Positions 7,176 through 14,008 of a stretch of 14,008 nt of DNA are shown here, piece after piece. The notes beneath the pieces are model-generated. The model searched no databases. It saw only the letters and a list, made by a program, of their open reading frames with translations, and was not told where the DNA came from. Source of the stretch: 66-474 sp035695065. Lineage in GTDB: Bacteria > Pseudomonadota > Gammaproteobacteria > Xanthomonadales > Rhodanobacteraceae. A program made the position numbers and the translations under genes. How positions within the stretch are numbered: the first letter of the stretch is position 1; each line of letters begins with the position of its first letter. The DNA lies in assembly GCA_035695065.1 (NCBI GenBank), contig DASSEW010000053.1, positions 1 through 14,008 of the forward strand. The letters run 5' to 3'.

Positions 7176-8450
7176 ATGAGCAACGTCCGTCGCGATACTC
7201 TTCCAATCGAAGTCCACGCCACCGCACGGCAGCCGCTCGGCATGCCGCCTTCGCGCTTCCTGCGCGACTACTGGCAAAAACATCCGCTGCTGATCCGCAG
7301 CGCATTTCCGGATTTCGTTCCGCCGCTGACGCCCGACGACCTGGCGGGCCTCGCGTGCGAGGAACTCGCGCTGTCGCGGATCGTGCTTCGGGAATCTTCG
7401 AAGGGCAATTTCGGGCGCAGGCGCGCTCCTGCAAGAGCAGACTCCGGATCGCCGCTGCGCGGCGTCCGGAATGACGACAAATGGGAAGTCCGTACCGGTC
7501 CGTTCGACGAGGCCACCTTTGCCAAGCTGCCGCAATCGCACTGGACGCTGCTGGTGCAGGACGTGGACAAGTGGGACGCGGACGTCGCAGCGCTGCTCGA
7601 TCATTTCGCGTTCCTGCCGAGCTGGCGCATCGACGACGTGATGGTGAGCTACGCGACCGACGGGGGCGGCGTGGGCGCGCACCTGGATCAGTACGACGTG
7701 TTCCTGCTGCAGGGGCTGGGGCAACGGCGCTGGAGCATCAGCACCGATCCGCGCGCATCGCACGATTTCCGCGACGACGCCGAATTGAAATTGCTGAAGC
7801 GCTTCGAGCCGACCCATGCATGGACGCTCGATCCGGGCGACATGCTGTACCTGCCGCCCGGCGTTCCGCACGACGGCGTCGGCGTCGGCGAATGCATGAC
7901 TTTTTCGATCGGCATGCGCGCGCCCGCGAGTTCGGAGTTGCTGGTCGAGTTCGCCGAACAGGTCGCCGCTGCCCTGCCCGAGTCGCAACGCTACGCCGAT
8001 CCCGATCTTCGCGCTCCCACCGAACCCGGTGAAATAGATCCGGCCGCGCTGAAACGCGCGCGCGCGGCACTCGGCATTTGCGCGCAGGCGATGGACGAGG
8101 AAGCCTTCGCCGATTTCTTCGGCCGCTTCATCACCTCCTATCGCAGCGCGCAGGTCGTGGCCCCGCCGCGGCGGCGACCGCCCGCCGCCAAGGCCCTCGA
8201 CAGCAAGCTGGAGGGCAGCACGTTCCTGCGCAATCCGTGGAGCCGTTTCGCGTGGCGGCGAACGCCGCGCGGAGCGGTCCTCCATGTCGGCGGCGAAGCC
8301 CACGCCTGTCCGACGGCATGGGCGCGCGCGCTGTGCGGCTCGCGCGCCATTTCCGGCGCGGAGCTGGCGACATTGCCGCAACGTTCGGCAGGTGTGGCGC
8401 TGCTGGCTTCCCTGGTGCAGGCCGGCCATGTGGCGGTGCGGCGGCGCTGA
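7176..8450 (+). CDS. roxA: Ribosomal protein uL16 arginine 3-hydroxylase (JmjC/cupin oxygenase, YcfD/RoxA)
   Basis: An Fe(II)/2-oxoglutarate-dependent oxygenase that in E. coli hydroxylates Arg81 of ribosomal protein uL16. The JmjC core holds WRIDDVMVSYA, GGGVGAHLDQYDVFLLQG with the metal ligands His169 and Asp171, and DMLYLPPGVPHDG with His232. A dimerisation/winged-helix region follows to residue 424. The N-terminal part FLRDYWQKHPLLIRSAFPDF also fits the family. The anomaly is residues about 73-100: between SRIVLR and KWEVRTGPF, where E. coli has only about five residues, there are about 28 extra, rich in Arg, Gly and Ser and encoded by palindromic repeat DNA (7417-7475). The frame is kept, so the protein is probably made with an extra surface loop. 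Its neighbours are a PQQ dehydrogenase and a GNAT gene, with no obvious functional link. Confidence 0.93.
   Translation: MSNVRRDTLPIEVHATARQPLGMPPSRFLRDYWQKHPLLIRSAFPDFVPPLTPDDLAGLACEELALSRIVLRESSKGNFGRRRAPARADSGSPLRGVRNDDKWEVRTGPFDEATFAKLPQSHWTLLVQDVDKWDADVAALLDHFAFLPSWRIDDVMVSYATDGGGVGAHLDQYDVFLLQGLGQRRWSISTDPRASHDFRDDAELKLLKRFEPTHAWTLDPGDMLYLPPGVPHDGVGVGECMTFSIGMRAPASSELLVEFAEQVAAALPESQRYADPDLRAPTEPGEIDPAALKRARAALGICAQAMDEEAFADFFGRFITSYRSAQVVAPPRRRPPAAKALDSKLEGSTFLRNPWSRFAWRRTPRGAVLHVGGEAHACPTAWARALCGSRAISGAELATLPQRSAGVALLASLVQAGHVAVRRR
7417..7475 (+). repeat. Palindromic repeat inserted in frame within roxA
   Basis: Two adjoining palindromes lie inside the coding sequence. The first is GCAGG-CGCGCT-CCTGC (7417-7432), part of a 'CTCTTGCAGGAGCGCGC'-like unit on the minus strand. 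The second has arms TCCGGATCGCCGC (7443-7455) and GCGGCGTCCGGA (7459-7470), a TGC loop and one bulged T at 7449. It is flanked by ATGACGAC, so on the minus strand it reads GTCGTCATTCCGG, matching the ends of the element between sucA and sucB (CGTCATTCCGG). It encodes roughly residues 81-100 of RoxA. It is read as a copy of a dispersed intergenic repeat family that landed in a gene. Confidence 0.6.
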
Positions 8451-8521
8451 AAACGCGTCACAATCTGTCACACACGAAGGCAGCCGTGCTGCCGAACCCG
8501 CCTTGCGTGGCAGAGAACCGA

Positions 8522-9484
8522 GTGATCCGCGACGACTTCACCGTTGAAACCTCCGATTGGGCGAACGAACAGGATCGCGCCGCGCTCGTCGCCGTGCGCG
8601 AAGAAGTCTTCGTGCGCGAGCAGAACGTGCCACCTGAAATGGAGATCGACGATGACGATCCCCGCAGCGTGCACGCCATGGCACGCGCGCTGGACGGAAC
8701 GGTGATCGCAGCCGGGCGGTTGACCGCTGCCGGCCAGATCGGACGCATGGCCGTGCTCAAGGACTGGCGCGACCGTGGCGTGGGCAGCGCGTTGCTGCAG
8801 CTGCTGCTGGAACAGGCGCGCACGCGCGGCATGCCGGAGGTGCGCTTGCACGCGCAGGCCGCGGCGACCGATTTCTACCTAAAGCATCAATTCGAAATCG
8901 CCGGCGAGGAGTTCATGGAAGCCGGCATCGTGCACCGGCCGATGCGCATGGCGATCGCGGCCTTCGCCGGGCCGCCGCGCCCGGCGCCGCTGCCGCGGCC
9001 CGAAGCGAAGGTGCTGAGCGTGCAGACCCGCGAACAGCTGATCGAGGCGACGCTCGCGGTGCTGAGCGGTGCGCGCCACGAGCTGCGCATCCTGGTGCGC
9101 GAGCTGGACCCGATGCTGCTGGACGATTCGGCCTGCCTGGTGGAACTGCGGCGCATCGCGATCTCCGGGCGCGGCGCCTGCATCCGCGTGCTGGCGCAGG
9201 ACATCAGCCGCGCCCAGCATGCCGGCAACCGCATGCTCGACCTTGCCCAGCGGCTGCCCTCGGTGATCCAGTTCCGGCGGCCGGTCGAGAACGTGGATTG
9301 CGAATATCCTTCGGCCTTCATGTGCACCGACGTCGGCGCGTATCTGTTCCGGCCGGTCGCGCAGCGGATGGAGTGTGTCGGTTCGACTTGCGCGCCCGGG
9401 CGCGCAGCGCAACTGCAGGCACTGTTCGAGCAGGTCTGGGAGCGCTCCGAATCCATGAGCGAGCTGCGCCCGCTGAAGATTTGA
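8522..9484 (+). CDS. GNAT-family N-acetyltransferase with a C-terminal extension domain
   Basis: A 320-residue two-domain protein. Residues about 5-148 form a GNAT domain: VREEVFVREQNVPPEMEIDD, AGRLTAAGQIGRMAVLKDWR and the acetyl-CoA loop RDRGVGSALLQLLLEQA at 83-99, ending with a YLKHQFEIAGEEFMEAGIVH segment. Residues about 160-320 (ELRILVRELDPMLLDD, GACIRVLAQDISRAQHAGNR, AYLFRPVAQRMECVGS) form a second domain seen in Xanthomonadales acetyltransferases. It faintly recalls phospholipase D-like folds, but I recognise no catalytic motif. The substrate is unknown. The GTG at 8522 sits next to the conserved domain. A GTG at 8486 has a better ribosome site (GAAGG at 8476-8480) and would add 12 residues. 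The gene follows roxA by 71 bp. Confidence 0.85.
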   Translation: MIRDDFTVETSDWANEQDRAALVAVREEVFVREQNVPPEMEIDDDDPRSVHAMARALDGTVIAAGRLTAAGQIGRMAVLKDWRDRGVGSALLQLLLEQARTRGMPEVRLHAQAAATDFYLKHQFEIAGEEFMEAGIVHRPMRMAIAAFAGPPRPAPLPRPEAKVLSVQTREQLIEATLAVLSGARHELRILVRELDPMLLDDSACLVELRRIAISGRGACIRVLAQDISRAQHAGNRMLDLAQRLPSVIQFRRPVENVDCEYPSAFMCTDVGAYLFRPVAQRMECVGSTCAPGRAAQLQALFEQVWERSESMSELRPLKI

Positions 9485-9518
9485 GCAACCTGCGACAGCC
9501 CGGCCGCAGCCGGCTCAA
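9481..9518 (+). terminator. Possible hairpin at the end of the GNAT gene
   Basis: TTGAGC (9481-9486, overlapping the stop codon) can pair with GCTCAA (9513-9518), with CTGCG/CGCAG (9490-9494 and 9505-9509) nested inside. An alternative stem is AGCCCGGC/GCCGGCT (9497-9504 and 9509-9515). No T-tract follows. It could separate the GNAT transcript from the sucA promoter region, but the support is weak. Confidence 0.3.
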
Positions 9519-9569
9519 CGCGAGCTGACCGAAGGGCATTGAATTGCCGCAGCGCAGCACCAGATCGTC

Positions 9570-9584
9570 ATAAGTCGTTATAAT
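9570..9584 (+). promoter_or_regulatory. Perfect -10 box and overlapping palindrome upstream of sucA
   Basis: TATAAT at 9579-9584 is a perfect -10 hexamer, 44 bp before the sucA ATG, in an AT-rich island of an otherwise GC-rich region. ATAA-GTCG-TTAT (9570-9581) is a palindrome overlapping it and could be an operator. No good -35 box is seen at 16-18 bp. The predicted transcript start is near 9591. Confidence 0.5.
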
Positions 9585-9628
9585 TCGCGACTGGCTCGCG
9601 GCCGGCGGGCGAACGTGAGCCGCGACCT

Positions 9629-12511
9629 ATGGCAGGTGATGGCGTGAGCGACAGCGACAATCAGTTGCAGGCTTTGTCTCCGCAACAATTCTTCGAGTCT
9701 TCCCAGCTCGGCGGCGGCAATGCCGGCTATGTCGAGCAGCTGTATGAAGACTGGCTGCGCGATCCGCAGTCGGTGCCGCAGCAGTGGCGCGCGTATTTCG
9801 ACGGCTTCCGCGGCCGCAACGACGTGCCGCACTCGGATGCGATCGCGCGCATCGAGCGCGCGCAGAAATTGAACGGCCACGCGCGTGCGGCTCTGATCAG
9901 CGCGTCTCCCGTCGATGAAGCGCACGCGCGCAAGCAGGCCGGCGTGCTGCGCCTGCTGACCGCGTTCCGCTCGCGCGGGCACCTCGCCGCGGATCTCGAC
10001 CCGCTGGCGATCGCGCCGAAGATGCCGGCGCCGGACCTCGACCTTCCCTTCCACGGCCTCGCGGAATCCGATCTCGACACGGTCTTCGACTGCGGCACCT
10101 TCGCGGGCGGCGGCCAGCGCATGAAGTTGCGCGAGTTGCGCGACCGCCTGCGCGCGACGTATGCGCGCACCATCGGCGCGGAGTTCATGCACATCAGCGA
10201 CGTCGAACAGCGTCGCTGGATCTACTCGCGCCTGGAAAAGATGAGCGGCGATCCGGGCCTCACTGCCGACGAACGCAAGCGCGTGCTGCACAAGCTGACC
10301 GCCGCGGAAGGCCTGGAGCGTTATCTGCACACCAAGTACGTCGGCCAGAAGCGATTTTCGCTGGAGGGCGGCGATTCGCTGATCCCGCTGCTGGACGACC
10401 TGGTGCGCCGTGCGGCCAGCCAGGGCGTGCGCGAGCTGGTGATCGGCATGGCCCATCGCGGCCGCCTCAACGTGCTGGTCAACACGCTCGGCAAGCCGCC
10501 GCAGAAACTGTTCGAGGAATTCGAGGGCAAGTTCGACCATCCGGACGATCCGGCGCACTCGGGCGACGTGAAGTACCACATGGGCTTCTCCGCCGACATC
10601 GCCACGCCGTCGGCCAACGTGCACCTGGCGCTCGCGTTCAACCCCTCGCACCTGGAAATCGTCAACCCGGTGGTGGCCGGCTCCGTACGCGCACGCCAGA
10701 CCCGGGTGCACGACGGCTCGCACGGCTGCGCGCTGCCGGTCCTGATCCATGGCGATGCGGCGCTTTCGGGCCAGGGCGTCAACATGGAACTGTTCAACAT
10801 GTCGCAGACGCGCGGTTTCCGCGTCGGCGGCACCGTGCACGTCGTGGTCAACAACCAGATCGGCTTCACCACGCCGGCATGGGAAGGCCGCAGCACGCTC
10901 TACTGCACCGATGTCGCCAAGATGGTCAATGCCCCGGTGCTGCACGTGAACGGCGACGATCCGGAAGCGGTGCTGCAATGCGCGCGGCTGGCCTTCGATT
11001 TCCGCCAGGCTTTCCACAAGGACGTGGTGATCGACCTGGTCTGTTACCGCCGCCACGGCCACAACGAGGCCGACGAACCGGCCGCCACCCAGCCGGTGAT
11101 GTACGCGAAGATCAAGCAGACGCCGACCACGCGCGAGCTGTACGCCAGGCGCCTGGTGGAAGCGAAGCTGATCGGCGCTGACGACGCGCAGAAAGCCGCG
11201 GAGAGTTACCGCGAGCGTCTGGAAGCAGGCAAGCCGGTGACCGAGCTGGCCGAACCCGGCCACATCGCCAAGACCCAGATCGACTGGAGCCGCTACGCGC
11301 ATGGCACGCTGGCGCAGGCGGTGGCGACCGGCGTCGAGCGCAAGCTGCTGGACCAGCTCGCCGGCGAGATCCTGCAAGTGCCGGACGGCACCACGCTGCA
11401 ATCGCGCGTCGCCAAGATCTACGACGACCGGCGCAAGATGTCGAAAGGCGAGCTGCCGCTGGACTGGGGCTATGCCGAGAACATGGCCTACGCCACTCTG
11501 ATCGCGCAGAACTACGCGCTTCGGCTGGTCGGCCAGGACGCGGGCCGCGGCACGTTCTTCCATCGTCACGCCGAACTGCACGACCAGAAGAGCGGCAACG
11601 TGTACACGCCATTGCAGCACGTGCGCCAGGGCGTGTCGGTCGAGATCATCGACTCGCTGCTTTCGGAAGAAGCGGTGATGGCGTTCGAATACGGCTACGC
11701 GACCGCCGATCCCGACACGCTGGTGCTGTGGGAAGCGCAGTTCGGCGACTTCGCCAACGGCGCGCAGGTGGTGGTGGACCAGTTCATCTCGTCCGGCGAA
11801 TCCAAGTGGGGACGCCTGTGCGGGCTGGTGCTGCTGCTGCCGCACGGCTACGAGGGCCAGGGACCGGAGCATTCCTCCGCGCGCCTGGAGCGCTACCTGC
11901 AACTGTGCGCGCTGGACAACATGCAGGTGTGCGTGCCGACGACGCCCGCGCAGATGTTCCACATGCTGCGCCGGCAGATGCTGCGCGAGGCACGCAAACC
12001 GCTTGTGGTGATGACACCGAAATCGTTGCTGCGGCACAAGCTGGCGATCTCCTCGCTGGACGATCTCGCCAACGGCACCTTCCAGCTGGTGATCCCGGAT
12101 TCGCGCATCGCCGACGCGAAGAAGGTGAAGCGCGTGGTGCTGTGCTCGGGCAAGGTCTACTACGACCTGTTCGAGGCCGCGGAAAAGGACAAGCTCAAGG
12201 ACGTCGCGCTGGTGCGCGTGGAACAGCTGTATCCGTTCCCGCGCCAGGAAGTGATCGAGCAGCTTGCGCGTTACCCGCAGGCGCGGGAAGTGATCTGGTG
12301 CCAGGAAGAACCGATGAACCAGGGCGCGTGGTTCCAGATCCGCCATCATCTGCAGGCCTGCATCGGCGCGAATCACAGCCTGCATTACGCCGGCCGCGCG
12401 CGCTCGCCGGCGCCGGCCGCCGGACACTACAACACCCACGTCGTCGAGCAGAATGCGCTGGTCGCGCAGGCGCTGGGCGGCAAGGTGGGGGATGATCACT
12501 CGCTGGAATGA
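9629..12511 (+). CDS. sucA: 2-oxoglutarate dehydrogenase E1 component (thiamine diphosphate-dependent)
   Basis: Decarboxylates 2-oxoglutarate and transfers the succinyl group to the lipoyl arm of SucB in the TCA cycle. The 960-residue length is typical. It begins with the short E2-binding tail motif (SSQLGGGNAGYVEQLYEDWL), then the domain with LTAAEGLERYLHTKYVGQKR, IGMAHRGRLNVLVNTLGK with His276, and the thiamine-diphosphate fold GDDPEAVLQCARLAF (GDD at 442-444) through CYRRHGHNEADEP. The C-terminal transketolase-like half includes GTFFHRHAELHDQ, EAQFGDFANGAQVVVDQFIS and LPHGYEGQGPEHSSARLERY. The ATG at 9629 has little ribosome site; a GTG at 9644, preceded by AGGTGAT, is a plausible alternative start. 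A perfect -10 box lies upstream. The gene is followed by sucB after 181 bp that hold a repeat element. Confidence 0.97.
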   Translation: MAGDGVSDSDNQLQALSPQQFFESSQLGGGNAGYVEQLYEDWLRDPQSVPQQWRAYFDGFRGRNDVPHSDAIARIERAQKLNGHARAALISASPVDEAHARKQAGVLRLLTAFRSRGHLAADLDPLAIAPKMPAPDLDLPFHGLAESDLDTVFDCGTFAGGGQRMKLRELRDRLRATYARTIGAEFMHISDVEQRRWIYSRLEKMSGDPGLTADERKRVLHKLTAAEGLERYLHTKYVGQKRFSLEGGDSLIPLLDDLVRRAASQGVRELVIGMAHRGRLNVLVNTLGKPPQKLFEEFEGKFDHPDDPAHSGDVKYHMGFSADIATPSANVHLALAFNPSHLEIVNPVVAGSVRARQTRVHDGSHGCALPVLIHGDAALSGQGVNMELFNMSQTRGFRVGGTVHVVVNNQIGFTTPAWEGRSTLYCTDVAKMVNAPVLHVNGDDPEAVLQCARLAFDFRQAFHKDVVIDLVCYRRHGHNEADEPAATQPVMYAKIKQTPTTRELYARRLVEAKLIGADDAQKAAESYRERLEAGKPVTELAEPGHIAKTQIDWSRYAHGTLAQAVATGVERKLLDQLAGEILQVPDGTTLQSRVAKIYDDRRKMSKGELPLDWGYAENMAYATLIAQNYALRLVGQDAGRGTFFHRHAELHDQKSGNVYTPLQHVRQGVSVEIIDSLLSEEAVMAFEYGYATADPDTLVLWEAQFGDFANGAQVVVDQFISSGESKWGRLCGLVLLLPHGYEGQGPEHSSARLERYLQLCALDNMQVCVPTTPAQMFHMLRRQMLREARKPLVVMTPKSLLRHKLAISSLDDLANGTFQLVIPDSRIADAKKVKRVVLCSGKVYYDLFEAAEKDKLKDVALVRVEQLYPFPRQEVIEQLARYPQAREVIWCQEEPMNQGAWFQIRHHLQACIGANHSLHYAGRARSPAPAAGHYNTHVVEQNALVAQALGGKVGDDHSLE

Positions 12512-12581
12512 ACGCGGACATTGGTTGAAGCGCATGCGGGCATTGCCCGGCTTGCTTGAAAATGGGATCAAAATGCGAATC

Positions 12582-12662
12582 CGTCATCCCGGCGCAAGCC
12601 GGGATCCATTTTGTTCTCTCGCGGCAAAAACAACGTGGATTCCGGCTTTCGCCGGAATGACG
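12582..12662. repeat. 81-bp inverted-repeat element between sucA and sucB
   Basis: Two 27-bp arms (12582-12608 and 12636-12662) are inverted copies that match at 24 of 27 positions, around a 27-bp centre. Each arm is itself a small hairpin: CCCGGC-GCA-AGCCGGG in the left and TCCGGCT-TTC-GCCGGA in the right. The arm ends read CGTCAT and ATGACG, the form of the short palindromic repeats scattered between genes in Xanthomonadales and betaproteobacteria. No open reading frame of its own is present. It fills the middle of the 181-bp sucA-sucB gap and ends 30 bp before the sucB start. It probably forms structure in the shared message. Confidence 0.75.
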
Positions 12663-12692
12663 AACAATTGACGACTTTTGCAAGGACATGCC

Positions 12693-13913
12693 ATGTCTAT
12701 CGAAGTAAAGGTTCCCGTGCTGCCCGAATCGGTCAGCGACGCCACCATCGCCAGCTGGCACAAGAATCCCGGGGACGCGGTCAAGCGCGACGAGAATCTG
12801 GTGGACCTGGAAACCGACAAGGTGGTGCTGGAAGTGCCGGCGCCGGCCGATGGCGTGCTGAAGGAGATTCGCGCCAAACAGGGCGACACCGTCGGCAGCC
12901 AGGACGTGATCGCGGTGATCGAGGAAGGCGCCGTGGCGCAAGCCGCACCGGCAGAGGCGAAGAAGCCCGAACCGGCGCCGAAGCGCGAAGCCGCCCCGGC
13001 TCCTGCCGCGCCCGCACCTGCCGCCGGGCGCAACCTTTCACCCGCCGCCCAGCGCATGGCGAGCGAGGAAAAGATCGACGTCTCGCGCGTCGAAGGCACC
13101 GGCCGCAGTGGCCAGGTGACCAAGGAAGATCTGGTGAATTACACCAAGGGCACTCCGGCTGCGGCACCTGCCGCACGCGCAACCGAGACCCGGGCGCCGG
13201 TTCCGTCAGGCCCACGCGCCGAGGAACGCGTGCCCATGACGCGCATGCGCGCGCGCATCGCCGAACGGCTGATGCAGTCCAAGAACTCGATCGCGATGCT
13301 GACCTCGTTCAACGAGGTCAACCTCTCGAAGGTGGTCGCGATGCGCAAGCAGCTGGGCGAGCAGTTCGAGAAGACGCACGGCGTGAAGCTCGGTTACATG
13401 AGCTTCTTCGTGCGTGCCGTGTGCGAGGCGCTGAAGCGCTATCCGATCGTCAATGCTTCGGTGGACGGCAACGACATCATCTACCACGGTTACCAGGACA
13501 TCTCGGTGGCCGTGTCCACCGACAAGGGACTGGTGACGCCGGTGCTGCGCGACGCGCAGAGCATGGGCTTCGCCGAGATCGAGAAGGCGATCGGTGATTT
13601 CGCCAGGCGCGCGCGCGAAGGCGGCCTCACCCTCGAGGAACTGCAGGGCGGCACCTTCACCATCACCAACGGCGGCACCTTCGGCTCGCTGTTCTCCACG
13701 CCGATCGTCAATCCGCCGCAGAGCGCGATCCTGGGGATGCACACCATCACGGAGCGCGCGGTGGTGGAGAACGGACAGGTCGTCGCCGCGCCGATGATGT
13801 ACATCGCGATCAGCTACGACCACCGCATCATCGATGGCAAGGACGCGGTGCTGTTCCTGGTGGACATCAAGAACCAGCTCGAGAACCCGCAGCGGATGCT
13901 GCTCGGGCTTTGA
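12693..13913 (+). CDS. sucB: 2-oxoglutarate dehydrogenase E2 component (dihydrolipoyllysine succinyltransferase)
   Basis: Forms the core of the 2-oxoglutarate dehydrogenase complex and transfers succinyl from its lipoyl arm to CoA. From the ATG at 12693 (ribosome site AAGGA at 12682-12686) it has 406 residues, as in E. coli. Domains in order: a lipoyl domain at 1-77 with the lipoylated Lys43 in DLETDKVVLEVPAP; an Ala/Pro-rich hinge at 78-112; an E3/E1-binding domain NLSPAAQRMASEEKIDVSRV at 114-150; a second linker; and the catalytic domain from about 178, with VPMTRMRARIAERLMQSKN and the active site SYDHRIIDGKDAV (His377, Asp381). A single lipoyl domain is usual for SucB. An in-frame TTG at 12678 is less likely as the start. 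It follows sucA, and the E3 gene would be expected next but is not in the window. Confidence 0.97.
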   Translation: MSIEVKVPVLPESVSDATIASWHKNPGDAVKRDENLVDLETDKVVLEVPAPADGVLKEIRAKQGDTVGSQDVIAVIEEGAVAQAAPAEAKKPEPAPKREAAPAPAAPAPAAGRNLSPAAQRMASEEKIDVSRVEGTGRSGQVTKEDLVNYTKGTPAAAPAARATETRAPVPSGPRAEERVPMTRMRARIAERLMQSKNSIAMLTSFNEVNLSKVVAMRKQLGEQFEKTHGVKLGYMSFFVRAVCEALKRYPIVNASVDGNDIIYHGYQDISVAVSTDKGLVTPVLRDAQSMGFAEIEKAIGDFARRAREGGLTLEELQGGTFTITNGGTFGSLFSTPIVNPPQSAILGMHTITERAVVENGQVVAAPMMYIAISYDHRIIDGKDAVLFLVDIKNQLENPQRMLLGL

Positions 13914-13931
13914 TCGCGAAGCGATCAAAGC
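13907..13931 (+). terminator. Perfect 11-bp hairpin overlapping the sucB stop codon
   Basis: GCTTTGATCGC (13907-13917) and GCGATCAAAGC (13921-13931) are perfect inverted copies around a GAA loop; the TGA stop of sucB (13911-13913) is inside the left arm. The bases after it are not a T-tract. It may act as an RNA-stability or processing stem, or as partial terminator, between sucB and the gene beyond the window. Confidence 0.5.
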
Positions 13932-13951
13932 AGGGGCGAGAAAAGAGTAGC

Positions 13952-14007
13952 GAGGGCGCAAAAACCGGATCGTCGGGCTTGCTCCAAGCTCCATTCAATG
14001 CGCCCTC
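13952..14007. repeat. Nested inverted repeat downstream of sucB
   Basis: GAGGGCGC (13952-13959) is matched by GCGCCCTC (14000-14007), and a smaller GCTTG-CTC-CAAGC hairpin (13977-13989) lies between. No gene start is visible: the ATG at 13998 has no ribosome site and falls in the right arm. This may be another dispersed repeat, cut close to the window edge. Confidence 0.4.
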
Positions 14008-14008
14008 A

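Noticed and set aside
7392..7478. A frameshift or pseudogene in roxA
   Set aside because: The reading frame is uninterrupted through the insert and the rest of the oxygenase, with all three metal ligands present.
8078..8521. A 148-codon N-terminal extension of the acetyltransferase
   Set aside because: It overlaps the end of roxA in another frame, and the extension has a shadow-like Arg/Ala composition; the GNAT domain begins right after 8522.
9578..12571. A 997-codon open frame on the minus strand opposite sucA
   Set aside because: It is an exact shadow of sucA, caused by high GC at third positions. Its product is His/Arg/Gln-rich with no domain, while sucA is unmistakable.
12582..12662. 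CRISPR array or transposon with a gene
   Set aside because: There are only two inverted arms, no direct repeats with spacers, and no transposase or open frame inside.
13206..13994. A 262-codon minus-strand frame opposite the end of sucB
   Set aside because: Antisense shadow of the SucB catalytic domain; low-complexity Arg/His/Asp composition.

Overview
The window looks like chromosome of a GC-rich gammaproteobacterium of the Xanthomonadales type (Rhodanobacter/Dyella/Dokdonella-like). The evidence is a purB that keeps E. coli numbering of its catalytic residues, a roxA/ycfD ribosomal oxygenase, an acetyltransferase with a C-terminal extension, a sucA-sucB pair, TACAAT-type -10 boxes just ahead of genes, and short 'CGTCATTCCGG...' palindromes. 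The taxonomic placement is inferred from remembered protein similarity and was not searched.

Left part (1-about 2400), all on the minus strand: the first 147 codons of an unrecognised protein that runs off the edge, a 250-bp non-coding gap with a good promoter for it, then a two-gene unit of class II fumarase (fumC) followed by a PNPOx-like split-barrel flavoprotein. Codon use here differs from the rest. The change falls inside fumC: its first six Arg codons are all CGC, as in purB, while 12 of the remaining 19 are CGG. This points to horizontal acquisition with a recombination joint inside fumC, or to a chimeric assembly.

Middle (2673-9484), all on the plus strand: purB (adenylosuccinate lyase) is divergent from fumC across about 110 bp. 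It is followed closely by a membrane-anchored LytTR regulator, a lipoprotein-type PQQ-dependent dehydrogenase, roxA (uL16 arginine hydroxylase) and a GNAT acetyltransferase. roxA carries an in-frame insertion of about 28 codons made of palindromic repeat sequence.

Right part (9485-14008): sucA and sucB, the E1 and E2 components of the 2-oxoglutarate dehydrogenase complex. An 81-bp inverted-repeat element lies between them and a perfect 11-bp hairpin overlaps the sucB stop codon. The E3 gene is probably just beyond the window. Fumarase and 2-oxoglutarate dehydrogenase are TCA-cycle enzymes, and PurB releases fumarate, so much of the window is central metabolism.

I saw no RNA genes, CRISPR arrays, transposases or phage genes. 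I do not see a new multi-gene system. The most unusual signals are the repeat-derived coding insertion in roxA and the codon-use break inside fumC.
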